A stretch of DNA of 64,000 nucleotides from Reticulitermes speratus (GCA_021186555.1 JAJKFL010000031.1:18506487-18570486); one strand, 5' to 3'; shown: positions 1 through 11,503, counted from the stretch's first letter. Translations and numbers: made by a program. The notes: generated from the sequence alone by a model not told the origin.

Positions 1-39
1 GTAAGAAGGCATTCCAGGTAATGGAGTCATATTTGTTTA

Positions 40-554
40 TCAAGAGCTCTCATCTGAACAGAAGTTGTAATCTTGTGAAACCAATGAAATATTACTGGCA
101 GGAGCACTAGTCTCTGACTCGATGACATGGCTTTCTGGTGATGTGCAGATTGAAATTGGAGCACTACTAGCCACTTTGGGACTGGCAGTGTTGTGAATGT
201 CCTCTGAACAATCAGCAGCATGACTAATCCTGCTGCTTAATTCTGAGTACTTGTTTGAAGTGTTGGAACGTGTGGAAGTTCCAATAACTGACTCATTAGT
301 GGCAATCTCTTCATCTGTCTTTGATGGAAGTGTAGCAACATGATCTACATCTAAAATGCAAGATGGGTCCTCACACTCAAAAAGTTGGTTATCATGAGAC
401 TTTCGTCGTATACTACCCAAAATAATAGACTTTGCAAGACTACTTTCTGCAAATTCTTTAACCATGCTGGCCTTCCTGCTACATTCATCAAAGCAGCTCA
501 GTGATTTATTGCTGAATCTCTTCTGTTTGTGAGGAGCCTTTTTTGCTTGAGAGT
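40..554 (-). CDS. YJU2B: YJU2B last coding exon
   Basis: 515 nt: two bases completing Tyr238 and then 170 codons to TGA at 42-40. A basic start ([13 protein letters not shown]) leads into a Ser/Thr-rich, probably disordered tail. It has an IRRKSHD motif like the RRRSRD of human CCDC130 and ends [10 protein letters not shown], like the DYSDSESE end of the human protein. The 3' UTR and poly(A) site lie below position 40, mostly outside the window. Confidence 0.9.
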
Positions 555-3500
555 CTGTAATAAGAAGAACAATGTTACATTAACATTTTACAACAAAGCA
601 TAAACAATTAAATTAACTCCCATTTTCTCTTAAAATGCTTTATAAAGTTACAAGATTTTAAGTTTATGAACAGCTTAAAATGTTAAATCCTAAAAACAGT
701 ACATTCCAGCTTTAATATTATGATGGAATGTGAATTTAAAAGAAATTTTCCCCGACATTAACATTTAGAGAATTTATGCTGAAATGAGCAACAGTGGGCA
801 ATATAGTGTGGGTTTTAATGGAATATTAAAATGGTGGGAATAATTGAATACAGTCTTCAACTGGGTGGTTTCTCTCATTTCTTGCATATAGAAATATTTA
901 TTAAAAAACATATTTGTAATTATTTTTTTATCTTAGACATCCTGTTGTGTTGCATTAATTACAAAATAGCTATTATTTACCATCAACACAACCAATTATA
1001 TTATATTATATCATATAAATGTGTGGCTAGATGTTTCAACCATTACATGGTCATCTTCAGGCCATCTAACCACATAAAAGTCAAAATTACAATCGCAAAC
1101 ATCATTTAAGGGTCAGACTGAGATCTCAGTGTCCCAGATGGCTTTAAATTGGATGCTACAGGCATGATTACTTCCAATCAAATGATAATGTATACATAAT
1201 TTTTCCATTTGATTATTTGTTTGTTCCTCACAACGTCATTCACCACACTGTGCGAACAAACTCCACATCAAGTTTAGCAAACACAATCCTTACTGAAACC
1301 TGGGTCCTGCAAGTGTTAGTTCGCAAAATTCAGCTTTTCTCCTTATTATGTGAGCTTCTAAGATAGACAAGTATTTTCCTATGAAATTACAAGTTTAGCA
1401 TAACATGGTTGAGGTACTCTACATACCCTTACAAGTATAGCTGCTGCTGGGGTAATTTCATACCAAATAAAAGCAACACTATATTAAATGCACAAAGTTA
1501 TGCATGCAGTTTTAAAAGCCCCGAGCTCATTTGTGGAATTCCTAAAATTCAGTGTAATGACTGCATGATCCCTGTGTATGATAACAATTGTTTTCATGGA
1601 AGACTCACATTTTGACGCAAGCTGACACAATTGTGCTGCCTTTAACCTATCCTCTTTTGACTCCGGTAAAAGCTGTAAATGTAGACTTGACTTCTGCAGA
1701 AGAGCAGCATCCTTAGCATCCTTTGCTTTCAAGTCCTTGTTCTTTTCCTACGAACAAAACTTATTTTGATTTTAACAATTCCATATGAATCACAGTGACA
1801 AGATAAAGAGAAGTGTTTTTAAATCGTGTAAAATATACACCATTTGAACATTAGTATGGGTACATACCTGAAGGTTTATACTAAGTGAAACTAAAGTACA
1901 ATTAATACAGGCAGTACATACTACTGTGTTTCTGAGAATTGAAACTGTCAAAGTATAAGTGTACAGGAAGCCTGCATCTACTGCAAATTTAGAGCCAATT
2001 TTCCCTGGAAATTCAAATTACTTCATTTTATACACGGGTCTCAAAGTGCTGATTTCCTTTTCCTAAGCACGGCTAGCAAAATATGAAATATTTGCAGACA
2101 CACAGTACGGCTTGTCTTAACAATACTAGCAAGTTCTTCACAACTTGGTCATGAAACTGACCTCCTCATGGGAAAGTCCATTCAAATCCGACGGGCTATC
2201 AAAGATGTCAAGTGACCCGGCATCCTCAATGAATTCCTGTACGATGCAGTGTCACATCCCAGAAGACTAGACTCCTCGACACTAAATTCATCGTCTTTCC
2301 ATAGTTCATCACATTTTTTGTCACAATCTACTTGCATTTTTTACTATGCCCAACCATGATTTTGATAAAGAAGGTCTCAAACTCAGGACAATATTCAATT
2401 ACAAAGCACCAACTTATAATACCCAGAATTGAAAGGACTAACAAACGTCATATATATATGCGTGTGTGTGTGCTTACACACATGAAAATTGTTACATATA
2501 CTGTGCCTGGAAAGCTGATAATGCATGATGTATACCAGTAACATACACATAATTTACAACCAATGTGTTTGTCTAGACATGCCACACCAACCTGAGTAGT
2601 GAACTGTTTCTGCAAGTCACCTGTTCTTACTCTAACATATTTTGTATTCTGTCTCTGACTTTGTGTTTCTTCTTGAATTCCTGGATTTATCTTGAAGATG
2701 AAGATGCACACAGATGTGAATAAAAGCTGCTATCGCCCACTGCTGTAATGTCAGGATACTAACATGGTGTTTACTTGCTCCTGCTAAAAAGGACTATCAT
2801 ATGTCAAAGAATATATCATAATATACTTATCCCTATCAATTCCACCTCTACCACTTCCACAGCTGCAATCTGCTTACAAGTAGTTGTGTTGTTTTACAAC
2901 TAAGCATCTCACTGACCGTGGCATGTAGATGGGCCAACATGACTAATATCAACATGAGGGTTTTTCATTGATGGTACTTCACATGATTTACCCAATGAGG
3001 TATTAGCCCTTTCAATTATCCCCTCTTCCTCTTTCAACAGCTTTCTTTCACTCACTGTCAGCTCCCAGATGCTGCCACAATTCTGCTGTTGGCACTTCCT
3101 CTTCATCAATACAATTAAGGCTCTGAACCACAATAATGAAAACTTTTGTAATTTCACTTCACATTATTTGTAAGCATCATAAAATACTGCTAGAGGGTCA
3201 AGGTCTGGAGATCTGGATGGCCAGTGTGCACTACCATGAGCGATCCAGTGACCAAGGAAGTAATGACCAAGATAATGCTGCAAGTATGTGTAGAAACACA
3301 ACTGTCTCTTTGCAGGTACATTTTCTGACAGGTGCAGCTTTCCTGGTTAATGGATTGGTCACATGGTCCAAAACATTGGGTCCTCAGATCTCCAGACCTG
3401 AACCCCCAGACTTTTATCTGTGGGGGCACACACATTTAGTATTCAAGCAATAAGTGGAAGCAAGAGACGTAGTGTGAGATTTGAGGTTTCCACAGTGGTT

Positions 3501-6500
3501 TTGTTGAGGACTGAGGTGTTCTGAGATGTAACACTGTGTTGCTGGGTTAGTTTTCTCTAAGAGTTTGATGGAACAAAGTGCCTTCATCTTCAAGGATTGA
3601 GGGGGTCCACGAAGATTTTCTTTTCCTTGCAAGATATGAGGTTCTCACAATGGTGACTACAAATACTGCCATCTTATGAGATGCGATGATCTGCAGTCTG
3701 GTAGATATTTATAAGTGTTATGGAGCACACTACTACCAATATCTACCCCAAAAATGGAGGAAGTAGGTTCATCTGAAGCATGGTAAATTTCTACAAGACT
3801 ACATAGCCTTACATTCTACAACACAGAAATCTTCAAGGTTTCCTGCACAGAAAAAACTCATACATAAAAAAGAAATCACCCACCCTGAACTGTTGCCTAA
3901 GCACACAGTTTGCTGCATAGTCATCCTGCCATACTTTTTGTCGCTTTGCTGTTAATTTGGCAAGAGTGGGCTGAACACCATCTGCATGTCTCTTGTCCCC
4001 ATATCCATGCTCCAATTTAAACATTGCATCATCAAACAGCCGCTTTGATGTATTCTTATCCTCTGGAACAATTTGCTCATTTTCGTTTGGGTCCCAGCGG
4101 TTCTCTTGTCGTCGAGCACCCGACACAATTATATATTCACTTGTCTGCAAACATCACACACAGTAATGTGAATTTTCAGGATAAGGGTTTCATATAAATT
4201 ATATTCAAGCATATAAAATGTTGTTATGGGACGAAGTACACAAGTCACACATACTTTTGAAAAATGAAATATGTGTGATTTGAGTCCTCATAGCAGTGTT
4301 GCTGAAAAATCAAGTCTTTTGAGATGTTATGCAGTGCTGCTGGTTAAATAATTCCCCTTGTTATGATGGATCATAGTGCCTCTTCTTGGACAGCTTGACC
4401 CTGAAGATGACAGCACTATAATTCTTTGATAAGTCAGGAACCATTTACCCAACAACATAACACAACCTCCTCGAAGAAGTAATCTTTACATGAAAGACCT
4501 CTGCCTTAAATGTGCTTGTTACATAGTTACCAGCACATATGCAATAAGATGCACTGTTTCCCAAATTCATCTATCAGTGACTATTTACCAAACATCCCAT
4601 ACAGAAAGAAGAGGCTGTACAATCTATGCACCTGAGAAAGCATAATTAAATACTTTCAGAAGAGAAATATGGAGATGAGTAAAAATGAAACAGAAATGCT
4701 GCGTGATTTGAGGGTTTCACAGTATTTTGGATGCAGACTACATTCTTCTGGGATATGATGCTGCATTGACTGGTACCTAGTTATCTAGCTCCATTTTCAT
4801 CTAATTACACACTTTTTATGGTTGTAGTTTTCGGTCTCATAAAAAATCCATATATAAAAATATATATGAAAATTAGAACACTGTTCATAGTTGATACACC
4901 TACAATTAAGACTATCACTCACATAAATCACAGTAAATTGCTAAGAAATTACAAACCTTTAATAGATGAAGAAAGACTAGCTAGCTGTAGAAGTATTATG
5001 CTGTTACTTACCTTTGGCTCAGTTTTTATTTCAATATAGTTGGTACAAAGATGACATTTCATTCTGAAGCTCCATATTGGGGTAGTGATGTATTCACCAA
5101 CTTTCTTCTTCTCAGCATTATAGCTGCAATGACACAAGGCAGGTTTATCTTCATATAATAAAAAATAACAGGTCAAATAAATATACTGGGAGCAGCACAG
5201 GTTTAAGTGTACATTCTGTAGGGAAGAAAAAATAAAGTGCTCAATACCAGAAATCACACGAGCTGGCATCATAGTCCCATTCACAGTTTCCATGTATTTG
5301 TCCATATGTGGCCTTTCTCTAGCTTCTGTTAACCTTTAATGTCTCAAACAGAAACAGTGTCCTGCTACATCTTGACTTTTTTAAATTTTCTGTATTCTTA
5401 AAAAAAGAACCCTCACTGGAAATTCAGGTCTTCTGGGATGTGATGGTGTGCCACTAGGTTAGTGGTTCCTGGTGTTTTGAAGACAATAAGCTTCTTCAAA
5501 ACATCAGGAACCACTAACCCATCAATATAGTGTCACATCCCATAAGACCTGAATTCTCAGCTACACTGCTGTGAGAACCTCAAATCACACACAGAACTTT
5601 TATACATCATACAAGTACAGTCGAACCTGGTTATAACGACATCGGTTTATACGACACCACGTCTATAGCAACAGATATTCTGTGGTATCAATTATTTCCT
5701 CAGTCTTAATCATAATGTTACACTACTCGGTTATAACAACACTTGTTTATAACGACACAAAATATTCAGTCCCTTTCATGACGTTATAACTGAGTTTGAC
5801 TGTATTTGTTTAAAATGCTTCTACAGTTTTAAAATACTGTCTGAGGTTTATTTATCATTAAACTGTGCATTTCTCAGGGGTCTTTTTTTTTTACCAACAC
5901 CCATGCGATTTTTGCAATAGTCATGAATTATTCATAGACTTCACCAAGAAGTCATCCTTATTTTATTGTTTCTCAAAGTGACAAATGAGATATACACACA
6001 CACATACACAGGTTCTTCAAAACATCTCTGCTTGTTTCATGAATCCTTTTGATAACCCACACCACCCTTGGTCTCATTATTTCATCAATACTGAAATAAA
6101 TATCAGTTCACTAATATCCTATGTTTTCAAGGCTTGCAGTAAGTTGCATGACTAGCTGTCACTGAACCAGTCACATGTTTCCTGTCTTTACCTAAATACA
6201 GTCAATACATTAGATAATAAAAATACAGTAAATTTTACCCTGTAAACTGTGGTTGCTACGTGTTATGCTTAAAAGTTAAGCAAATGTCATCTTACCACTG
6301 CACATTAAAACAATTACAATGTGGAAAACTGAAGCAGCAAATATAAGTTGGGAAGTGAACACCTTCTAGTCATAAGGGCCATACAAGTTTCTCTCTAAGC
6401 AAAAAGTGAGCTACTGTGCTGCTAAATACTTGCATACATATAATATCCCATGTTATTATAAAAGTTCCAAAATAGTTTGCAGATGGCCGCATCTACTTAG

Positions 6501-7517
6501 CAAACTCTTTCTGCACACACTGCATGCACCAAAATGATTGCTGCATCATACGACGAATTTCCAACTATAAAAAGATGGGGGGGGGGGGGGGGGGGGGACA
6601 AAAAAATCATATATTGACCCTAGATTGTGGAGGAATATGTCCACTGTCAATAATATACCACTAAATGTCCAAAAAGGGTTCAGTATACATACTTGGATAC
6701 AAAAAACTGTCTTAATTACATAAAGTATTATTTTTGTGGCATTTCTTATATGCCTTTTAGATGGATTACGTTTTTAAATGAGAAATGTGTTAACGGGGCA
6801 AAACATACATAAATCACATCAGAAGATTTTGGGACCAAATTATTTTAATGTTTAAGCTGTGAAAATGGCTGCAGTGTTCTCATTATAAACAAGTGTAACT
6901 GTGTATCTGTGGGCCGGGATAGCGTAGTCGGTATAGCAACTCGCTACAGGCTGGACGGTCCGGGGAGTGAATCCTGGTGGGGCGAGATTTTTTGCAGTCA
7001 TCCAGACCAGCCCTGGGGCCTACCCAGCCTCCTACACAATGGGTACCAGGTCTCTTTCCTGGGGGTAAAGCGGCCGGGGTGTGGAGTTGACCACCCACCC
7101 CCATCTAGTGCCAAGGTTAAAGACAGAGTAGAGCTATACCTCTACTCTCCCTCTGGGCCTTCATGGCCTGTTCTAGCGAGAACTTTACCTTTTTAACTGT
7201 GTATCTACTTTAGTAGCACAGGTAAGTATTTTAAGAATGAAACACAGATGGTTTGATACAGCATACATAACATTTACTTATAAGACAGCTGATCAGAAAT
7301 TATACTAGTTCACTTACCGAACACCCATACCAATGTGATTCCCACATCCATTACACCAAATGTTGAAAGGCATTTCAAAGCGTATGATAAGTATACCCAT
7401 ATGAATTTTTCTGGCACGTTCCCTGAGAGCGTGGGTTCCCAAGAACTTGTTAAGGCCACCTTTCCTGGGGTCATAGTCAGGTGGGTAGTAATGATTAGTA
7501 CCTTTCCGTTCCCCCAT
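40..7517 (-). CDS. YJU2B: YJU2B/CCDC130-like splicing factor (CWC16 family), whole coding region
   Basis: Five coding exons on the minus strand: 7517-7318, 5123-5012, 4144-3884, 1747-1609 and 554-40. Together they encode about 408 aa, close to the roughly 396 aa of human CCDC130. All introns are GT-AG and phases agree. The start is the ATG at 7517, giving MGERKGTN, the typical family N-terminus. Residues 30-70 carry LRERARKI and [14 protein letters not shown]. Two CxxC pairs (C55/C58 and C90/C93) form the presumed zinc site of the CWC16 domain. Then come [13 protein letters not shown], a region rich in charged residues, and a C-terminus with a DY..SDES signature like the human end. CWC16 proteins are nuclear and act with the spliceosome at the catalytic step; the YJU2B branch is less well characterised. 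The coding region looks intact, with no stops or shifts. Its 5' UTR exon(s) and promoter were not identified. Confidence 0.93.
555..1608 (-). other. YJU2B intron 4, with hammerhead-like repeat
   Basis: AT-rich intron. The only structure I can support is a repeat with a hammerhead-like core at 1019-1075 (separate entry). Short open frames here have no coding character. Confidence 0.7.
1019..1075 (-). ncRNA. Hammerhead-ribozyme-like motif in a dispersed repeat
   Basis: Read on the minus strand this gives CTGAAGA, then a stem II of six pairs (GACCAT with ATGGTT, loop GTA), then GAAAC and ATCTA. Helix I forms from TGGC/GCCA, and further out ATGTG/CACAT with unpaired bases on one side. This fits a type I hammerhead. 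Weak points are one unpaired U between the core A and stem II, and a helix III of a single pair (the second would be C opposite C). Function is inferred, not shown. Confidence 0.5.
1609..1747 (-). CDS. YJU2B: YJU2B coding exon 4
   Basis: 139 nt, 46 codons plus one base. It encodes [20 protein letters not shown] followed by [17 protein letters not shown], matching the 'AKASLTIPLVPETEDDRRLAA' stretch of human CCDC130 in position and character. The acceptor is gttcgtag and the donor AAAAT|GTGAGT. Phase 1 at the end matches the two bases opening the last exon. Confidence 0.9.
1748..3883 (-). other. YJU2B intron 3, with an exon-like segment and repeats
   Basis: The intron contains a 75-nt exon-like segment (2162-2236, separate entry), a short TG/CA run near 2460-2480 and two decayed copies of the dispersed repeat recognised by a 'gggatgtgatgc' core (about 3470-3610 and 3635-3760). 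Nothing else recognisable. Confidence 0.6.
2162..2236 (-). other. Possible cryptic or alternative exon inside YJU2B intron 3
   Basis: An open 25-codon segment ([20 protein letters not shown] then LSHEE) with an acceptor-like gtacag at 2237 and a donor-like GTCAGT at 2161-2156. Both ends are phase 0, as in the surrounding intron, so inclusion would add 25 acidic residues between Arg191 and Glu192. The known family has no such insert at this place, and the upstream flank resembles a repeat. It could be exonised repeat DNA or chance. Confidence 0.25.
3884..4144 (-). CDS. YJU2B: YJU2B coding exon 3
   Basis: 261 nt, 87 codons, phase 0 on both sides. It encodes [19 protein letters not shown], then the [11 protein letters not shown] helix and [18 protein letters not shown], all matching CCDC130 in order. 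The acceptor is gtttgcag and the donor AGG|GTGGGT, which is acceptable but not strong. Confidence 0.92.
4145..5011 (-). repeat. YJU2B intron 2, with decayed dispersed repeats
   Basis: Two decayed copies of the 'cttctgggatgtgatgc' repeat are visible: 4264-4420, ending in a ccctgaagatgac motif like the hammerhead core, and 4700-4800. The rest is AT-rich sequence with no recognisable gene. Confidence 0.5.
5012..5123 (-). CDS. YJU2B: YJU2B coding exon 2
   Basis: 112 nt: one base completing Arg67 and then 37 codons. It encodes [17 protein letters not shown] and the second zinc pair in [18 protein letters not shown]. The acceptor is cattgcag and the donor AAG|GTAAGT. The sequence is almost identical to vertebrate CCDC130 here, and this anchors the family assignment. 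Confidence 0.94.
5421..5555. repeat. Inverted repeat of the dispersed repeat family
   Basis: The arms 5421-5483 and 5491-5555 are near-perfect reverse complements: aattcaggtcttctgggatg faces cataagacctgaatt, and gttagtggttcctg faces caggaaccactaac. A 7-nt spacer separates them. The arms belong to the same 'tctgggatgtgatg' family scattered through the window, so this is either a foldback copy or two copies inserted head-to-head. Confidence 0.75.
5618..5802. mobile_element. Tigger/pogo-type MITE
   Basis: A 185-bp element flanked by TA on both sides. The left end cagtcgaacctggttataac and the right end gttataactgagtttgactg are imperfect inverted repeats of the Tigger/pogo type (CAGTNRAACC...). 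Subterminal 'ataacgacac' blocks repeat inside. There is no coding capacity, so it would have moved only with a transposase supplied by another element. Confidence 0.8.
6576..6598. repeat. Poly-G tract
   Basis: An uninterrupted run of more than 20 G within YJU2B intron 1. A similar G run lies near 18612-18630 and a C run near 25747-25761. Exact length is doubtful, because assemblies often miscall such tracts. Confidence 0.9.
6909..7193 (+). mobile_element. SINE (family 1) with target site duplication
   Basis: A 285-bp, GC-richer insertion flanked by a perfect 13-bp duplication, taactgtgtatct, at 6896-6908 and 7194-7206. The head has pol III A-box-like (atagcgtagtcgg) and B-box-like (gagtgaatcc) blocks, so a tRNA-derived promoter is likely. 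A diverged second copy lies at about 41907-42195 and a 3' fragment at about 53370-53465. It sits in the first coding intron of YJU2B, in sense opposite to the gene. Confidence 0.9.
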
Positions 7518-7538
7518 TGTGATTGATCTTCTGAAGGT
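7318..7538 (-). CDS. YJU2B: YJU2B exon with start codon
   Basis: The acceptor (ttgcag) ends at 7539, followed by 21 nt of 5' UTR and ATG at 7517-7515. The exon encodes residues 1-66 plus two bases of Arg67. It contains [35 protein letters not shown] and the first CxxC (NIWCNGC). The donor is CG|GTAAGT. Since the acceptor lies upstream of the ATG, at least one non-coding 5' exon exists further up. Confidence 0.93.
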
Positions 7539-9130
7539 CTGCAAGTTAACAAAACATATATGAAGATTACTGCCTTCTGGGTTTTAATGCTGTAAAAAAA
7601 CTCAAATCTCATAAAACACACCATTTTCACAGAGATCCTACAATATAAATCACTCCAAACTGTAATTATAGACTACATTTTAGGTAATTTATAATGAAAG
7701 ATATGCTGATCACAAGCATGGAAACTTGTATGATATGGGCAAACTACTGAGCCAGGAGCTGGTGTGAAATATTCTACGACATTCTAGTGTTTCTTAATTT
7801 GGATATATAATTTCATACCGAACTCTTTTTCGTGAACTGAAAAAAATTGTATATGCCAGACCCAAGGAATGAAAAATGAATAGTGGTGAAGAGAACTTTG
7901 ATGAATAAGATAAACAGGCATGAAAATTAATTTTGACATCAAATGATTGGGACAGCACTGAACAAAAACAGGGTGAACATAAATTTAACAATGGCATGTA
8001 CATAATTTAATTTACCCTGAATACTGCTTTCTTGTTCAATTTTCAAAATAGGTGGATATAAATTAGTTTCAAATTTTTATGCGACATTGTACAGAAGATT
8101 TATCTTTAGAAATCAATTCCTTACTTTCTGCAGACCAACTTCATGTGTAATACTTCACAGGTCATGAAAAAACGAAATAATGAGCTAGGTTAATATGAGC
8201 GTTAATTAAGTCTAAAGGCTTGTGATGATGGTGTGTTACTGAGGTGACACATCTCATCTCATGAATAGGTGTATTTTTTCCCGGAAAAAACTCCATCGCA
8301 GAAATTTATGCTGCTGCTTGCTTGGTTACATTTTCCGTTTATTTAAGAGCACAACTACTACACATAAATTAGAAAGTGCTGAGAGTCTGTATCAGTGTCA
8401 TGGTATATCTAACGTAACCTCATCATTAATAAATGGTTTTGAATTCCCGTAATTAAAACCTCACCAGACTTGTAGCATTAATATCACACTCCTATTCGTA
8501 TTACATTCACATGGTTTTGATAATTTACAGATAGGTTATTAAGATTTTATTCGCTTTACAAACACGTTACCGTCATTACTCTAAAACCGTTACTATAACA
8601 GTAATACAGGTAAAAAGAAAAACAGGGGACAGCTTATATGACGGGGACAACTTACAACCGTTTCGAATTATTACTTTATTTATAACTAGTAGGAATTAAC
8701 ATTAACCTAACTATTCTAACCTCACTAAGCTTGTCACTGCATTTAGTTCCAGTCTAAATTAAAACAGATGAAACTTACAACGTAACGAAGTTGAAGTGAC
8801 TTAAGTGCACAGATACATAAATTAACGGATGAAATGTATTCTTGTCACCCCTCTTCTTCTATAAATACTGCACCACACACACTAAACCCTCACTCATGCA
8901 ACCAGTCTGTCAACACTAGAATATCTGTGCTGTCACTCACAGACCATCAATGCCATACAGTGGTCTTCGCTACCACACTGGGTTACAATCATGGAACATC
9001 TCTCGCAAAGATAACATCTATTGGCTGACGACGGATTAGAGCTACGGACTGCTCACGAGGTGGTAGCTTGAGGCGAGTGCAGTTATGTGCAAACATCACG
9101 CATTCAACTCACAATGCTCGGAATGAAATA
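7539..9130. other. Upstream flank of YJU2B, no gene recognised
   Basis: The unseen 5' UTR exon(s) and promoter of YJU2B may lie here. A donor-like GTAAGTTT on the minus strand near 8776 is one possible end of a non-coding exon, but nothing confirms it. No open frame here looks coding. Confidence 0.35.
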
Positions 9131-9840
9131 TAAAAAAAATCCCTTATTTAATTTTATCCACGTCGGAAAAGAATCGCAGATAATACAGACAAAATTCGCC
9201 CCCACCACTACGTAAAGTATGGCCTTCACTGTAACGAATCGCGAAGCTCATAATTTCTCATGCGGCATGCTTGGAGATTTAGTACACCGAATTTCGCCTC
9301 TGTCGGACAATAAATGTGGGATTACGGATGACAATTAACTTGCTCCCTTAAGTATGTTTATTCCTGCACTGATTCTCACGAAACTCATAATTTTTCATGG
9401 GAATTACATGGAGACTTAGGACAATGAGTGACCCAAATCGGACAATAAATGTGGAAAGTACGGATAGAAATTAATTTACGCCCTTAGGTTGATTGACTTT
9501 CACGAAACGCACAATTTACTAACGTTTAGTGGACTTCTCCCATACCGAATTCCATCAAACTGGGACGAAAATTGTAAAAAAATATGGCAAATATTCACAT
9601 ACGCCCCAAAATTATGGCATTCACTGAACCGATTTTCACAAAACACGATATGCTCACATGAATTGCATGGAGATTTCTGACGCCAATTTTGATCCAAATC
9701 GGTCAATAAATATGTAACGTGCAGGTAGTAATTCATTTATGCCGCAAACTAAAATATTACAGTCACAGAGCCGATGTTAAAGAAACTCATGTTTGCTTGG
9801 CAATGTTTTGTAAATAACTCCTGTACCGATTTTCATGAGA
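9131..9840. repeat. Degenerate tandem repeat, unit about 115-145 bp
   Basis: A block around 'tttcacgaaactcataattt' returns near 9241, 9386, 9499, 9637 and 9779, each followed by 'catggagattta' and a 'ccaaatcggacaataaatgt' block where preserved. Spacing varies from 113 to 145 bp and copies are strongly diverged. A further unit lies at 11440-11830, split by a later hairpin insertion. This looks like an old satellite-like array or the internal repeats of an unknown element. Confidence 0.7.
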
Positions 9841-9943
9841 ATCCGACAAACGGCTTAGTCCTTGATACTGGGTCACAGACAGGTGTACGCGGTCTCTACA
9901 TAAGGTGTTCATTTCGTTTCGTAAAGAATATCAAGAATGAATT

Positions 9944-10578
9944 TATAACAATATGTATTACCACCAACTTGTACACAAACTTTATGAGACTCCCGACATG
10001 TTACGGTGTAACATCACACCATCTTCAGCAGGGACACACAACACTTAAAAATACACAAGCCTACTTGGCTAGGAATTCGTTAACATGTTAAAATACCACA
10101 TGAAGCCATGTGTTGAAATATTATACACAAGTTGTTGATGTGCTGCAAATTGTTCATCGTCGAATGTGCCAAGAAATGTAATGTAGCAGAGTACAAGCAT
10201 CAGGTTTTATTATTTAGCCTGGTATTGGCCTCATCCTATAAGAACGATGGACAAGGCCAATACCAGGTTAAATAATAAAACCTGATGCTTGTACTCTGCT
10301 ACACTACATTTCTTGGCACATTCGACAATGAACAATTTGCAATGCATCAGCAACTATTGTATAATATTTTAACAAATGGTGTCATGTGGTATTTTAACAT
10401 GTTTTTTAAAGAATTCCTAACCAACTAGGCTTGTGTATTTTTAAGTGTTGTGTGTGTCTCCCCTGAGGATGGTGTGATGTTACACCTAACATGTTGGGAG
10501 TCTCATAAAGTTTGTTACATTGTACTTCAATATTGTGTACGAGTTAGTGGTCAATACATATTGTTATAACAAGTACGT
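9944..10578. mobile_element. Large foldback element with decayed hammerhead-like cores
   Basis: Two arms of roughly 290-320 bp (about 9944-10235 and 10257-10578) are inverted copies around a central gap of some 20 bp. Their outer parts pair as ataacaatatgtatta with caatacatattgttat. Each arm carries ctgaagatggtgtgatgtta (read in the arm's own sense) or ctgaggatggtgtgatgtta, then acacc, a damaged GAAAC and catgt. In the right arm the flanking ctccc and gggag pair perfectly, as hammerhead helix I would. The GAAAC box is mutated in both arms, so these cores should be inactive. Confidence 0.75.
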
Positions 10579-11400
10579 ACATGGCATGGACAATTTTAAA
10601 CCAAAAAGGAATGTCTGTGAAAATGTAATGAAAGACATAAATAATCAGCCATTGTATTATTACGGATATTCTGACAACTTTGGCTATGCCAATTGTTCTT
10701 GCAAACCATGTTAAAACCCCTCTTTGTATACTTTGAGTAGGATAATTAAGGAGGTATGACTAACAGTAAGTTGTGTAACATGGGAGTTATACACACTACT
10801 GGAACTTCTAAGGAAATTCAGCCACAATCTTGCACCGCTATAAATATTTAGTTAAAACCTGGGTGAATTAAACACTGCAACATTCAATCATGGTCCAAAA
10901 ACAGTTTTGGAGAAAGAAGAAAATGTATGAAAACTTTTCCTCCAGCTGTTGGAGGCATAGAAATTCATCACATGTCAACATCTTTGACATACTTGGAATA
11001 CGGGGCTCCTACATTCAGTCCTTAAAAACTGTTGCACTCTGACAGACACAGTACTAGTAAAGCCATGTAAGCAAATAATAGTAGTAATATTGTAAATGAT
11101 ACTAACAGTAATTATTATAACTATTATAATTATAGCTGTAATACCCCATCACATTCTCTACCTATGCCCTTTTCTGCAGAGCTCTTTAAAACTGAACATC
11201 ATTATGTATATGTGGTTTTCTTCTGCTGAACTTCACCCAAACCATGAAAAAGGGGTGGAAAGTAAGAACAGAAATCCACTTATACCCATCAGTTAGAGAA
11301 GAGTAGAATAGAGAGGGCACCACACTGACCCTTGCACCTCAATCATTTCCGATCTTTTGTGCAACTCTTTGTTTACACCTATCAGTTAAGTTTGGCTTGA
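10579..11400. other. Intergenic, nothing recognised
   Basis: AT-rich sequence. Short open frames lack any family resemblance. No repeat ends were seen. Confidence 0.6.
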
Positions 11401-11503
11401 ATTTTGTCCTAAACGGATGAAAAATGTGGGAAACTTTTCATTTACACCTCTATGTAAAATATGGCTTCAACTGAACGAATTTTCACAAAACTCTTAATTG
11501 CTT

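Noticed and set aside
9131-9840. CRISPR-like array
   Set aside because: Units are long, diverged and unevenly spaced with no distinct spacers, and the genome is eukaryotic.
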